Below, piece after piece: positions 1-9,283 of a DNA stretch of 64,000 nt. The notes under the pieces were generated by a model that was not told the origin of the DNA, did no database searches, and worked only from the letters and a program-made list of their open reading frames with translations. Every line of letters starts with the position of its first letter. Position 1 is the first letter of the stretch. Position numbers and translations under genes: made by a program. Source of the DNA: Paraburkholderia atlantica (GTDB lineage: Bacteria; Pseudomonadota; Gammaproteobacteria; Burkholderiales; Burkholderiaceae); NCBI RefSeq assembly GCF_009362785.1, contig NZ_WHNQ01000025.1, forward strand, positions 1 through 64,000, read 5' to 3'.

Positions 1-122
1 CCGGTTGAGATCGGTGTTGTGCCAGAAACAACACAGCCCCACACACGAATCCTTTACGCTTCTTCCCGATTGGCTGTGGCGCCCGGTTGACCCCAACCTG
101 AGAGCGACGCAGCAACCCGTCA
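1..122 (+). other. 23S-5S rRNA internal transcribed spacer (3' part)
   Basis: This stretch lies directly upstream of a 5S rRNA gene and does not read as a gene. It most likely belongs to the spacer between 23S and 5S of an rRNA operon whose larger genes lie to the left of the window. The assignment is by position only. Confidence 0.6.
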
Positions 123-238
123 TGCCTGATGACCATAGCGAGTCGGTCCCACCCCTTCCCATCCCGAACAGGACCGTGAAACGACTCCACGCCGATGATA
201 GTGCGGATTGCCCGTGTGAAAGTAGGTAATCGTCAGGC
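123..238 (+). rRNA. rrf: 5S ribosomal RNA
   Basis: About 116 nt with the 5S hallmarks: the ends TGCCTGATGACC and GTAATCGTCAGGC pair as helix I, and the conserved internal blocks CCCATCCCGAACAG and GAAAGTAGG are present. The sequence matches Burkholderia/Paraburkholderia 5S as I remember it. It is the last gene of an rRNA operon and is followed 14 nt later by a strong terminator. The exact ends may be off by a few bases. Confidence 0.95.
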
Positions 239-252
239 TCCCCCAAAGCCAG

Positions 253-280
253 AAACCCCACCCCCAGCGGTGGGGTTTTT
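253..280 (+). terminator. Rho-independent terminator of the rRNA operon
   Basis: A perfect 10-bp stem, AAACCCCACC (253-262) with GGTGGGGTTT (269-278), closes a 6-nt loop and runs into a T tract. Its position just after 5S fits termination of the rRNA operon. Confidence 0.9.
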
Positions 281-531
281 GCGTTTACGCGGCGAAATCA
301 CAAGCAAGGTCCTCGACCGAGGGCAAACAATCAGCGTGGCCGGACGCCGTTACCGGCCACTGACAAAAGTAGCCTGTTTATCGACGGCTCTATAACGTCG
401 CCTATATAGACACGCCTGCGGCGCCAACGGCGCTCTTGTGTCTGACTGTCGAGTTTGAACACTTCCATGAGCGCCACTCGCAAATCCGCTGAACCGCTCC
501 CCACATAAGTTCAGGCTGCCTTGCCGCGAGT

Positions 532-1542
532 TCATGGACGTACCGGTGTCGGCACGTCCTGAGTGACAGGGACAACTCCACCCATCTGCACGGGGTCGTC
601 TACGGATCCCTTTTGCCCGACGTCGGCAAGCAATGCTTCGTCGCGCGCAATCACCTTCGGCAGATGCGAGCGCAAGAATTCGACCCACGTGCGCGTCTTT
701 GCATCGATGAATTTGCGCGACGGATAGAGCGCGTAAACCGTTGTCTTTTGCAGCGTATATTCCGGCAACACGCGTACCAGCGTGCCATCGCGCAACCCTG
801 AAATGGCCGCGTAGAGCGGCACCATACCGATGCCCATGCCTTCGCGGATCGCCACGATCAGTGATTCGGCGATGTTCACATGCACGGGTCCGTCGACTTC
901 CATCAATTCACTACCGTTCGGGCCGTCGAGCGTCCATTCATGTGGCGGGAACGCTGGCGTATGAAGGATCAGACATTCGTGATGCGCAAGGTCACCCGGT
1001 TCTTGCGGCGCGCCGTGCGCGCGCACGTAAGCCGGCGATGCGCACAGGATGCTAAACGTCGTCCCCAGCGGAAATGATACGAGGTCCGAATTCGGCAGCA
1101 TCGATGCGCCGATCACGGCCACGTCGGCGCTGCCCTCGAACAGATCGGGCATGCGCTGCGACAGCGTCAACTCGACGGTCACGTCAGGATAAAGCTCGCG
1201 ATAACGCGAAATAGCCGGCAGGACGTAGTGCTGGCCGATGCTCGCAAAGCTATGCATGCGCAGCGCGCCGGTTGGTCGCTCGTGTGCGCAACTGGCTTCT
1301 TCTTCCGCAATATCGACATCTGCGAGAATCTGCTGCGACCGCTTCAGATAGCGCTCGCCGGCGGTGGTCAGCGCAAGCCGACGCGTTGATCGATTCAGCA
1401 GGCGCGTGCGCAGATGTGCTTCAAGTTCGGAGACGGCACGAGACATCGCGCCGGTCGTTGAGTTGAGCGACTGCGCGGCCGCGGTGAAGCTACCGGCTTC
1501 AACCACGCGCACGAACACTCGCATATTTTGTAGCGTGTCCAT
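532..1542 (-). CDS. LysR-family transcriptional regulator
   Basis: A 336-residue protein with an N-terminal LysR winged helix-turn-helix (residues about 1-60, including the F-x-x-V-V-E-A-G-S-F-T-x-A-A signature) and a C-terminal type 2 periplasmic-binding-fold effector domain (about 90-295). The last 35 residues form a poorly conserved tail beyond the usual length of about 300. The ATG at 1542 is preferred over a TTG one codon upstream because a GAAGGT ribosome-binding sequence sits 4 nt before it. It is divergent from a FUSC-type transporter, an arrangement like E. coli aaeR/aaeXAB, so control of that transporter is a reasonable inference. The effector is unknown. Confidence 0.9.
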   Translation of the reverse strand: MDTLQNMRVFVRVVEAGSFTAAAQSLNSTTGAMSRAVSELEAHLRTRLLNRSTRRLALTTAGERYLKRSQQILADVDIAEEEASCAHERPTGALRMHSFASIGQHYVLPAISRYRELYPDVTVELTLSQRMPDLFEGSADVAVIGASMLPNSDLVSFPLGTTFSILCASPAYVRAHGAPQEPGDLAHHECLILHTPAFPPHEWTLDGPNGSELMEVDGPVHVNIAESLIVAIREGMGIGMVPLYAAISGLRDGTLVRVLPEYTLQKTTVYALYPSRKFIDAKTRTWVEFLRSHLPKVIARDEALLADVGQKGSVDDPVQMGGVVPVTQDVPTPVRP

Positions 1543-1585
1543 CAAACCTTCTGTTTCATGACCAGGATCATATTTTCCGTCAGTC

Positions 1586-1612
1586 CCAGAACACTATTGT
1601 TGTCCGTTCTGG
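1586..1612. promoter_or_regulatory. Inverted repeat in the LysR/FUSC divergent promoter region
   Basis: CCAGAAC (1586-1592) and GTTCTGG (1606-1612) form a perfect 7-bp inverted repeat with a 13-nt spacer, 44 bp upstream of the LysR start. Spacing and position suit a LysR-type operator that could control both divergent genes. Function is inferred from symmetry and position only. Confidence 0.45.
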
Positions 1613-1741
1613 AACAGATGTTCTGCACCCGTCGTCTTAATGCGTGCAACAGGGACTCCTACAATCGGCGCCTCGCCTATCGGTGTCAGCGATTCTGCCC
1701 GGAGGCTCTCTCAGCGACCACGTGGGGTGCACTGTTTTCAG

Positions 1742-3955
1742 ATGAAACCCGATCATGCGATCGAAGCGTCGGCCGATTTCTTCGGTCCGCGCGGCGTGAT
1801 GCGGCAACGACTCCGCCGAGCCAAACTCAATCGGGCCGTGCGCGACTGGGCCAGCAGCGACGGTCTGACCTGGCTTCATCTGCTGAAGACGGTCGCCGCC
1901 GGTCTGCTGGCGCTGGGCATCGCGATGCTGCTCGATCTGCCGCAGCCGCGCATTGCGATGACCACTGTCTTTGTGTTGATGCAACCGTTCAGCGGCATGG
2001 TGCTCGCGAAGAGCTTCTACCGGATTCTCGGAACGGCAGTAGGGACCGTGGCCGCGCTCGTGCTCGGCGGCCTGTTCGCTCAGCAGCCCGAACTGTACAT
2101 GCTCGGCATGATCGCGTGGGTGAGCGCCTGTATTGCTGCGGCGGTCCGGTATCGGCATTTCAGATGGTACGGTTTTGTGCTCGCGGGTTACACCGCGGCG
2201 CTGATCGGTATTCCGAACGTGACGACTCCCGAGGGACTGTTCCTCGCCGCCCTCGCGCGTGCGGCGGAAGTGGCGGTTGGCATCGTGTGTTCGAGCGCGG
2301 TCAGCGCATTGCTTTTGCCACAGCGCTCGAGCCTTGCGCTGCGACGTAACCTTCAGGTCAGGTACGCGAATTTTACTGCCTTTGCTGTCGATGTGCTCGC
2401 ACGCGGGCTCGAGCGCAATCAGTTCGAACGGCGTTTCGCGGATTTCGTCGATGAAATCGCTGGCTTCGAAGCAACCCGTACGTTCGTCGCCTTCGAAGAT
2501 CCGGCGATGCGCTCGCGCAGTGCGCATCTGGCGCGTCTGAATAGCGAATTCATGGATGCATGCGCGCGTCTGCACGCGCTGAATCAGTTGCTCAAACGGT
2601 TGCGTGCGAGTGGCGCTGTGTCGATACTCGCGGCCGTCGGTCCGTACTTCGACCAACTGGGAGCCTTGTTGGAAGCTCGAGCTGAAGCGGGCGCCGAAGC
2701 CTCGCACGCAGCAGCCGACCTGCGCCTGTTTCGACAGAACCTGCCACGCCGGGTACGCGAATCGAGGCGGCCACTCGAAGCGGCGTCCGCGGAATCGCTC
2801 GCGGACTTCGACATGGCAGCCGAATTGCTGTATCGATTCGTCGGCGAATGGATGAATTATTCGCAAACGTATGCAAGCTTGTGGCGCAAATCGGAAAGCC
2901 GGCAGCAAAGGCTGCGACGCAGCTCAAGTCCACAAAAGAGCCTCTGCACGAGCAGACCTGTCAGCCGCACGAACCACTTCGCCGTATTGTTCACGTTTCT
3001 GCGCTCGGCTGTCGTCATCGGGATCGCCGGTGCGTTCTGGATCGCGACCAACTGGCCGAGCGGCGGCCTTGCCGTGATCGGCGCAACGCTGGTCTGTGCG
3101 TTGACGTCCACCGCGCCAAGCGCGACCAGAATGGCCATCCAGATGGCGATCGGGGCAGTGCTCGCGACGTTGGCCGGCTACGTGTTCATGTGCTACGTGT
3201 ATCCGAACATCGATGGTTTTCCGCTGCTTTGCGCGGCACTCTCGCCGGTGCTCGCGCTCGGTGCATTCATCGCGACGCGTCGCGGCGCGGCGGGGTTCGG
3301 CATCGGTTTTTCGGTGTTCTTCTGTCTGCTGGCCGGGCCTGACAACGTCGTCAGCTACGCGCCCGATCTGCTGGTCAACAACGGCATCGCGCTGACCGCG
3401 TCGATGTTGCTCGCGGCTGTTGCATTCGCGGTGGTTTTTCCCGCCGATATGCGCTGGCTGATCGACCGGATCATGGGCGACCTGCGAGCGCAAACGGTGT
3501 CGGCATGCAAGGACGGCCTGCCGGGTCTGAACCGACGTTTCCAGGCGGGCACTCACGATCTGACTTCACAACTACGCGTGCTGTTGACGCACCGATCACG
3601 GCGACGGCGCGACGCACTTCGCTGGATGCTCGCGACGATAGAAATAGGTCACGCTGTCGTCGATCTGCGCAACGAAGCCGCACGCGCCGATTATGCCGAC
3701 ATCCTTCAGCCGCGCTGGCGAAGCGTGATCGAACACACCTGCGACGATCTCGCCCGGCTCTTCGAACGCCCCGGTCCGGGTTCGCTCGAACGCGCACTCG
3801 CCGCCGTGCGCTCGGCCACCTGGCTCGCACAAGACATGCTGCGGACAGTGCATGCCGAGCGCGACCGGCGTCACGATCTGCAGCGCATCTTGAGCTGCCT
3901 GCACTTCATTCGGAGCGCGTTGCTGGACAAGGACGCGCCGTTCAATCGTCGCTGA
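1742..3955 (+). CDS. FUSC/AaeB-family inner-membrane transporter
   Basis: A 737-residue protein of the fusaric acid resistance (FUSC) family, close in length to AaeB and YccS. It shows the expected duplicated layout: an N-terminal block of transmembrane helices (about residues 25-170), a cytoplasmic region (about 180-415) and a second helix block (about 420-570) followed by a cytoplasmic tail. Family members act as proton-driven aromatic-acid or fusaric-acid exporters, usually with an HlyD-like periplasmic partner; none is encoded next door here. The open frame extends upstream to 1640, but the extra 34 residues are low-complexity and overlap the promoter region, so the ATG at 1742 was chosen. 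The substrate cannot be read from the sequence. Confidence 0.85.
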   Translation: MKPDHAIEASADFFGPRGVMRQRLRRAKLNRAVRDWASSDGLTWLHLLKTVAAGLLALGIAMLLDLPQPRIAMTTVFVLMQPFSGMVLAKSFYRILGTAVGTVAALVLGGLFAQQPELYMLGMIAWVSACIAAAVRYRHFRWYGFVLAGYTAALIGIPNVTTPEGLFLAALARAAEVAVGIVCSSAVSALLLPQRSSLALRRNLQVRYANFTAFAVDVLARGLERNQFERRFADFVDEIAGFEATRTFVAFEDPAMRSRSAHLARLNSEFMDACARLHALNQLLKRLRASGAVSILAAVGPYFDQLGALLEARAEAGAEASHAAADLRLFRQNLPRRVRESRRPLEAASAESLADFDMAAELLYRFVGEWMNYSQTYASLWRKSESRQQRLRRSSSPQKSLCTSRPVSRTNHFAVLFTFLRSAVVIGIAGAFWIATNWPSGGLAVIGATLVCALTSTAPSATRMAIQMAIGAVLATLAGYVFMCYVYPNIDGFPLLCAALSPVLALGAFIATRRGAAGFGIGFSVFFCLLAGPDNVVSYAPDLLVNNGIALTASMLLAAVAFAVVFPADMRWLIDRIMGDLRAQTVSACKDGLPGLNRRFQAGTHDLTSQLRVLLTHRSRRRRDALRWMLATIEIGHAVVDLRNEAARADYADILQPRWRSVIEHTCDDLARLFERPGPGSLERALAAVRSATWLAQDMLRTVHAERDRRHDLQRILSCLHFIRSALLDKDAPFNRR

Positions 3956-4080
3956 GCAAGGCTTCGTGGATCTTTCTGCCAAATGGAAAGATCTCTTCCG
4001 GCCGACCCCATTAATCCGCATTGATGACGGTCATATAGTGCCGTCACTGCCTCGCAGTAGTCGTAGTCCTGGAGAAAGAG

Positions 4081-4299
4081 ATGAAAGTCTTGAAGTTGGT
4101 CCTGATCGCCTGTTCTTTGTCCACCGCTGCCGCCGCCTATGCACAGACGGCGCCGGCCGCGCCGGACCAGCAGGTTGCGCAGGCGGATAGCCAGCGCGCC
4201 GATAAGGGTGCCGCGCGCAAGCATGCGGAAGCGCCGAAAGCGAAAGCCGACGAATGCGTTGGCCCGATGAGCTTCTGCAACATCTTTTTCGGCAGCTGA
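4081..4299 (+). CDS. Small secreted protein of unknown function
   Basis: A 72-residue protein preceded by a clear GGAGAAAGAG ribosome-binding site. Residues 1-22 form a classical signal peptide (Lys-rich start, hydrophobic core, AYA-Q cleavage motif), so it should be exported to the periplasm. The mature part is Ala/Lys/Gln-rich and charged, and ends in a short hydrophobic tail containing two cysteines seven residues apart (C-V-G-P-M-S-F-C). These could form a disulfide. No family was recognised. It stands alone between the FUSC transporter and the CoA-transferase, each about 130-160 bp away. Confidence 0.65.
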   Translation: MKVLKLVLIACSLSTAAAAYAQTAPAAPDQQVAQADSQRADKGAARKHAEAPKAKADECVGPMSFCNIFFGS

Positions 4300-4458
4300 T
4301 TCCGGCTGCTTCACGCGCAACACCTGTCGCGGACCCTGTCACGCGACCCAACACCTGCTCGCGACGCCGTCCGACCGAGACGCCGCGGCGGGTGCGGCTA
4401 CCGGCTATTGAGCGAAGCACACCGCAGACGTGCGCACCAGTAGACGGAGCTGGCGACT

Positions 4459-5976
4459 ATGGAGAGACTCCCTTTCATGTACGAAGACCGAATTCGCTGC
4501 GCCGCGCTGCGCGGAAAAATCACCACGGCCGCCGACGCGGCACTCCTGATTCACGACGGCATGCGCGTTGGCGCAAGCGGTTTCACGCGCGCGGGCGACG
4601 CGAAGGCCGTGCCGGTCGCGCTTGCCGAGCGTGCACGCCAGCTGGGCGAGCCGCTGCGCATCACGCTGATGACGGGCGCCTCGCTCGGTCATGACGTCGA
4701 CCGCATGCTGACCGAAGCGCACGTGCTCGCGCGCCGTCTGCCGTTTCAGGTAGACAAGACGCTGCGCGACGCAATCAATCGTGGCGAAGTGATGTTCGTC
4801 GATCAGCATCTGTCCGAGACCGTCGAGATGCTGCGGGCGAACCAGCTCGGCAAGCTCGATGTCGCGATCATCGAAGCCGCCGCGATCACGGAGAGCGGAG
4901 GTATCGTGCCGACAACTTCAGTCGGCAATTCGGCGAGCTTCGCGATTCTCGCGGACAAGGTCATCGTCGAGATCAATCTTGCGCAGCCGCTCGAACTCGA
5001 AGGCTTGCACGATATCTGGATTCCGGGGCGCCGGCCGCATCGCGAGCCGCTGCCGATCGTGCGCGCGCAGGATCGCGTCGGCACACCCGCGATCGAAATT
5101 CCGCCCGAGAAAATCGCGGCGATCGTGATCACGGACATGGCCGACAGCCCCTCCACGGTGCTGCCCGCGGATCGGGAAACCGCGTTGATCGCCGGCCACT
5201 TGATCGAATTTTTCCAGCACGAAGTCACGCGTGGCCGCATGCCGAAGCAGTTGCCGCCGCTGCAGGCGGGCATCGGTACGATCGCTAACGCGGTGCTGGC
5301 GGGCTTCGTCGATTCCCCTTTCGATGTGTTCGAAATCTATTCAGAAGTCTTGCAGGATTCGACGTTCGATTTGATGGACGCCGGCAAGGTTGCGTTCGCG
5401 TCCGGCGCGTCGATCACCTTGTCGGCCGCGCGGCAGACGCAGGTATTCGGCGATATCGAGCGTTATCGCGACCGGCTCGTGCTGCGTCCGCAGGAAGTCA
5501 GCAATCATCCCGAGGTGATTCGGCGGCTCGGTCTGATCGCGCTCAATACCGCGCTCGAATTCGATATCTACGGTAACGTCAATTCGACGCATGTCGGCGG
5601 CACGCACATGATGAACGGCATCGGCGGCTCGGGCGACTTTGCGCGCAATGCGTCGTGCGCGGTGTTCGCGACCAAGTCGACTGCGAAAGGCGACCGCATT
5701 TCGAGCATCGTGCCGATGGTGCCGCATTGCGATCACAACGAACACGACGTCGACGTCGTCGTCACCGAGCAAGGCCTCGCCGACCTGCGCGGGCTCGCAC
5801 CGCGCGAACGTGCGACGCTGATCATCGAGCATTGCGTACACCCGCGGTATCGCGAACTGTTGCGCGACTACTATCGCGATGCGTTGCGTTGGGGAGGGCA
5901 GACGCCGCATTGCCTCGATCAGGCGTTTGCATGGCATACGCGGCTGCGCGATACGGGCTCGATGCTGCCGGCCTGA
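4459..5976 (+). CDS. Class I CoA-transferase (succinate/acetate CoA-transferase type)
   Basis: A 505-residue protein of the acetyl-CoA hydrolase/transferase family (AarC, Cat1, SCACT type). These enzymes move CoA between acyl-CoA and a free acid, typically succinyl-CoA and acetate, through a glutamyl-CoA intermediate. The catalytic Glu is E296 in the E-I-Y-S-E-V-L-Q-D segment, preceded by the conserved G-I-G-T-I-A-N-A-V loop (271-279). Length agrees with AarC (about 505). Two starts are possible: ATG 4459 (GGAGC upstream) or ATG 4477 (GGAGAG upstream); the longer is given. It appears monocistronic. Which acid acts as acceptor is not determined. Confidence 0.88.
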   Translation: MERLPFMYEDRIRCAALRGKITTAADAALLIHDGMRVGASGFTRAGDAKAVPVALAERARQLGEPLRITLMTGASLGHDVDRMLTEAHVLARRLPFQVDKTLRDAINRGEVMFVDQHLSETVEMLRANQLGKLDVAIIEAAAITESGGIVPTTSVGNSASFAILADKVIVEINLAQPLELEGLHDIWIPGRRPHREPLPIVRAQDRVGTPAIEIPPEKIAAIVITDMADSPSTVLPADRETALIAGHLIEFFQHEVTRGRMPKQLPPLQAGIGTIANAVLAGFVDSPFDVFEIYSEVLQDSTFDLMDAGKVAFASGASITLSAARQTQVFGDIERYRDRLVLRPQEVSNHPEVIRRLGLIALNTALEFDIYGNVNSTHVGGTHMMNGIGGSGDFARNASCAVFATKSTAKGDRISSIVPMVPHCDHNEHDVDVVVTEQGLADLRGLAPRERATLIIEHCVHPRYRELLRDYYRDALRWGGQTPHCLDQAFAWHTRLRDTGSMLPA

Positions 5977-6033
5977 TCCGCAACGGCCGCGGTGCACACC
6001 ATCGCCGCGGTAAAAGCAGCAGAAACAGGCAAC

Positions 6034-6068
6034 AAAAAAGCGCCAGCGGCACGAACCCGCTGGCGCTT
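6034..6068 (-). terminator. Terminator of the GlsB-like gene
   Basis: A perfect 12-bp stem, AAGCGCCAGCGG (6038-6049) with CCGCTGGCGCTT (6057-6068), has a 7-nt loop. On the minus strand it ends in a T tract (A run 6034-6039 on plus), so it terminates the leftward gene at 6089. It may also slow transcription arriving from the CoA-transferase. Confidence 0.85.
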
Positions 6069-6088
6069 GATGAAATTCGATGCTGTGC

Positions 6089-6343
6089 TCAGGAGCCTCG
6101 TCGCACGAGCCGGATAATAAACAGCAGAATGACCGCGCCGATCACCGCGGTGATGATGGAAGCGATCCAGCCGCTGCCGAGCGAGATATGCAGAACGCCG
6201 GCAAGCCAGCCGCCGATGAACGCCCCGATGATCCCGACGATGATGTCGACGATCAGGCCGAAGCCGCCACCCTTGACCAATACGCCCGCGAGCCAGCCAG
6301 CAATCGCGCCGATGATGAGCCATGCAATGATGCCGTGTTCCAT
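6089..6343 (-). CDS. GlsB/YeaQ/YmgE-family stress-response membrane protein
   Basis: An 84-residue, very hydrophobic Gly/Ile-rich protein with three predicted membrane helices. It has the family layout (short polar start, G-A-I-A-G-W-L-A-G after helix 1, a G-G-G-F-G loop, and a basic R-L-V-R-R-G-S end). This is the transglycosylase-associated (Tgl) family of small inner-membrane proteins induced by general stress in enterobacteria; the biochemical role is not established. A GGGAG ribosome-binding sequence lies 8 nt before the start. It is transcribed alone and ends at a strong terminator. Confidence 0.9.
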   Translation of the reverse strand: MEHGIIAWLIIGAIAGWLAGVLVKGGGFGLIVDIIVGIIGAFIGGWLAGVLHISLGSGWIASIITAVIGAVILLFIIRLVRRGS

Positions 6344-6505
6344 ATTCGAGACTCCCTGGTTGAGTGTGAATAAATCACGGTGACAGAGCTTAGTCGAAGG
6401 TTATGGGACGGTCCGCGTTCCGGACGCGGAATCAACACTATCTGAATCTGCTGCAAGCTAAGTGTAGACGATGCGCGGGAACAAAGGAGACTTGTGCGTA
6501 GCGCT

Positions 6506-7213
6506 TCATTCGGGTGTCGGCTCTGCTTCTCGCGCGGTCCAACTGACGCTGGACACGCTCTTTTCCATGCTCAGGCGGCTCGCCATCTGTTCGAGCTTCG
6601 ATTGATCCTTCGGATGCATCTTCAGCGTCGCGGTCACGCGAATGCGCGCCGGCTCGTTCTCGACATCCTCGCTCGTCAGGCTCTGGAACGATAGCGGCGC
6701 CGAGTACATCGAGTTGGAAATCGCGGTGCGAATGTGGATCTCGTCGGCTTCGCGGCAGACGATCGTCAGCACGTACTCGCGCACGAGGTCGGCGTTTGAA
6801 ACCGGCGTCGAGTTGATCATCCGGCTCACTTCACGCAATACGGTGTTGGCCAGCAGCACGACCGCGGTGCCGGCGAGCGCCGGTCCGTAATGTCCCGCGC
6901 CGCTCAATACGCCGACGGCCGCCGAGCACCACAGCGTCGCCGCGGTGTTGATCCCCTGGATCGAACCTTTATCGCGCATGATGACGCCGCCGCCGAGAAA
7001 GCCGACGCCGGACACCACATAGGCCGCAATCTGCGTAATGCCGCTGACGCCGTTGCCGGTCAGCACGCCGAGCGTGACGAACAGGCACGCGCCGCTCGCC
7101 ACGAGCGTGATCGTGCGCAGGCCGGCTGTGCGCTGGCGCATCTGTCGTTCGAGGCCGATCGCGACGCCGCAAGCAAAAGCGGTCAGAAGCCGCAGGAAGA
7201 ATTCGAGTGTCAT
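6506..7213 (-). CDS. mgtC: MgtC/SapB-family membrane protein
   Basis: A 235-residue protein with about five N-terminal transmembrane helices (residues 1-130) and a soluble C-terminal domain of about 90 residues, as in MgtC. The family signatures G-L-E-R-Q (after helix 1) and the G-V-G-F-L-G-G-G-V-I-M-R-D loop are intact. In Salmonella and Mycobacterium, MgtC supports growth at low magnesium and inside macrophages, partly by restraining F1F0 ATP synthase; the same role here is inference. It has an unusually long gene-free leader of about 470 bp upstream. Confidence 0.88.
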   Translation of the reverse strand: MTLEFFLRLLTAFACGVAIGLERQMRQRTAGLRTITLVASGACLFVTLGVLTGNGVSGITQIAAYVVSGVGFLGGGVIMRDKGSIQGINTAATLWCSAAVGVLSGAGHYGPALAGTAVVLLANTVLREVSRMINSTPVSNADLVREYVLTIVCREADEIHIRTAISNSMYSAPLSFQSLTSEDVENEPARIRVTATLKMHPKDQSKLEQMASRLSMEKSVSSVSWTAREAEPTPE

Positions 7214-7688
7214 CGTTCAGAAAGGTTGGCGTGCGCGCTGCAGCAGAGTGAAGCCTACGCGTGAGAACACGGCGCCGTCTACCTCGTGCACGGCTAGTGC
7301 ATGCGGGCCGGACGAACTACGCGCGCGCACACGTGCAGCGGCCGGAGCGTGCGGTATCGGCATGGCACCGAGCCACGCGGTGTTTCACCGACAGTACGCG
7401 AATGACAATGAAATGAGAGCGACGTGCGCCATCGAGCCCGAAGGCAGGACGGCGACAGAAAAGACTGAAGTGGAAATCCTGCGGCTCAGGCGAGCGGGCG
7501 AATCGATACTCGGCTGGTACAACTGCTACTGTCCAAGATCGTGATTCCGGTTAGAAGAATTGCGCGAATTTTAGGGGGCTGCGCAAAGATCAGTCAAGCC
7601 GAGAGCGGCACGGAGTGTGCATTTAGGTTTGCTATAGCCGTAGTGCAGAAAGGCCGTAATTGATTCATCCGGACTGCCAATGTTGAGT
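7214..7688. other. Gene-free region upstream of mgtC
   Basis: This 475-bp stretch separates the metallophosphoesterase stop from the mgtC start; both genes read leftward. Open frames here have no recognisable family, domain or ribosome-binding site. No known riboswitch consensus was identified by eye. The region could carry a promoter and a long mgtC leader. Confidence 0.5.
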
Positions 7689-8852
7689 TCAATCGGGTGC
7701 GCCCGGTACGAGTCTCAAGCGCGTGATCTCCGAAGGTGCGCCCAGTCGTTTCGGCGGTCCCCAATAGCCCGTGCCCCGACTCGTATAAACCCATAGTCCG
7801 TCCAGACGCGCGAGGCCCGCCGTGAACGGCTGTTGCAGCCGCACAAAGAAATTCCACGGGAAGAACTGACCGCCGTGCGTATGACCCGACAACTGCAGCG
7901 TGAAGCCAGCCGCCGCGGCCGCTTCGGCCGAGCGAGGCTGATGTGCGAGCAGCACCCGGATCAGCACGTCGCCCGGCGCGCCGGCGAGCGCCGCGACCGG
8001 GTCGCTACGGTGGGCGGGGTCGTGATGACCCGCCGAGTAATCGGTGACGCCGGCGATCACGGCGCGCGCGCCGTCATGATCGACGATCACGTGCTCGTTC
8101 AGCAGCACCCGCAAGCCGAGCCGGCGGAATTCGGCGATCCACGAGTTCGCGCCGGAGTAGTACTCGTGATTGCCGGTCACGAGAAACGCACCGTGCCGCG
8201 CTGCGAGCCGCGACAGCGGCTGCGTATGCCGGCTCAACTGCGGCACGCTGCCGTCGACGACGTCGCCCGTCACCGCGATCAGATCCGGCTCGAGCCGGTT
8301 CACCGCGTCGACGATCGCGTCGACATAGCGGCCCTTGATCGTCGGGCCGACGTGGATGTCGCTGATCTGCACGATCGTGAAGCCGTCGAGCTCGGCAGGC
8401 AGATCGTCGATCGGCACTTCGATCGTGACGACGCGCGCGCGACGGCGCGCGTTGACCAGGCCGATCAGCGTCGACAGCAGCGCGAGCAGCGGCACTGCCG
8501 CCGCGGAGCCGGTGCGCCAATGGGCGATCGTGAGCGTGTTCGGCCAGAGCGCGTCGATCGTCAGCAGCGACGCCAGCATCAGGTCACGCGCGAACGTCAG
8601 TACCAGCAGCGACGAGAAGAAGCCCATCGCGAGCAGGCCGACCCACGCGAGCCGGTCGCCGAGCGGCTGGCGCTTGAAGCCGCGCGCCATCATGCCGACC
8701 GGGATCAGGTAAATCGACAGCACGAGCCACAGCACGCACAGCCCGCGGCCGGCCGAGTCGATCGGCATGTCCGGAATCAGGCGCAAACCAACGTAGATAT
8801 GCAGCAGGATGCCAATCAGGATGATGCGGACAAGAAACGATGAACGTCGCAT
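7689..8852 (-). CDS. Membrane-anchored metallophosphoesterase (YaeI/YkuE type)
   Basis: A 387-residue protein with four predicted transmembrane helices in residues 1-135, then a calcineurin-like phosphoesterase domain. The metal-binding signatures are complete and in order: D-I-H-V-G (D165, H167), G-D-V-V-D, G-N-H-E, and the late G-H-T-H-G-G. In YaeI/YkuE-like proteins the domain removes headgroups from membrane lipids; the exact substrate here is unknown. It is a leftward gene with no close operon partner, and the ribosome-binding site before the ATG is weak. Confidence 0.85.
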   Translation of the reverse strand: MRRSSFLVRIILIGILLHIYVGLRLIPDMPIDSAGRGLCVLWLVLSIYLIPVGMMARGFKRQPLGDRLAWVGLLAMGFFSSLLVLTFARDLMLASLLTIDALWPNTLTIAHWRTGSAAAVPLLALLSTLIGLVNARRRARVVTIEVPIDDLPAELDGFTIVQISDIHVGPTIKGRYVDAIVDAVNRLEPDLIAVTGDVVDGSVPQLSRHTQPLSRLAARHGAFLVTGNHEYYSGANSWIAEFRRLGLRVLLNEHVIVDHDGARAVIAGVTDYSAGHHDPAHRSDPVAALAGAPGDVLIRVLLAHQPRSAEAAAAAGFTLQLSGHTHGGQFFPWNFFVRLQQPFTAGLARLDGLWVYTSRGTGYWGPPKRLGAPSEITRLRLVPGAPD

Positions 8853-9160
8853 AAAGAGGATCAGGACGGGAAGGGGGCCAACGGGCCGGCATCACAGCGA
8901 CAGCGCGGCGGCGACCCGTTGGCGGGCAGTGCTTGTGTTCGCGAAGGTTAGCGAACGCGGCGAATCATTCTACCGGCATGTTAAGTCCCTTGCCGTGGCT
9001 GCAAAATTCATGCTCCCGCACCGCACGACACGCCCGCCGGAAGGCGCCGGAACGAGCCATGACAGGGCTTCGCCGGGGCAGGCGCGTTCCGTGCTCAGCA
9101 CATACTTACAAGGCCGAGCGCCACGCATTTCAATGCCTATGCAAACGAATTAAATGGGCT

Positions 9161-9189
9161 TTGAATTGTATTCATGCGTGGAGTATGCT
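9161..9189 (+). promoter_or_regulatory. Sigma-70-like promoter for the His-rich membrane protein
   Basis: TTGAAT (-35) and TATGCT (-10) are separated by exactly 17 nt. They lie 95 bp upstream of the ATG at 9284 in a locally AT-rich patch. The rest of the 431-bp interval 8853-9283 shows no gene. Confidence 0.55.
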
Positions 9190-9283
9190 TGAAACCAAAC
9201 AGCTTGTTGCCGGGGCAGCGTAGGGCGCTTCGGCCATGACTGGTTCTGTCGCCGGAAAAGAGATCGGCGGGGGGAGGCACACC

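Noticed and set aside
7214..7600. Possible riboswitch (M-box, yybP-ykoY or ykkC) upstream of mgtC.
   Set aside because: None of the conserved blocks of these classes could be matched by eye.
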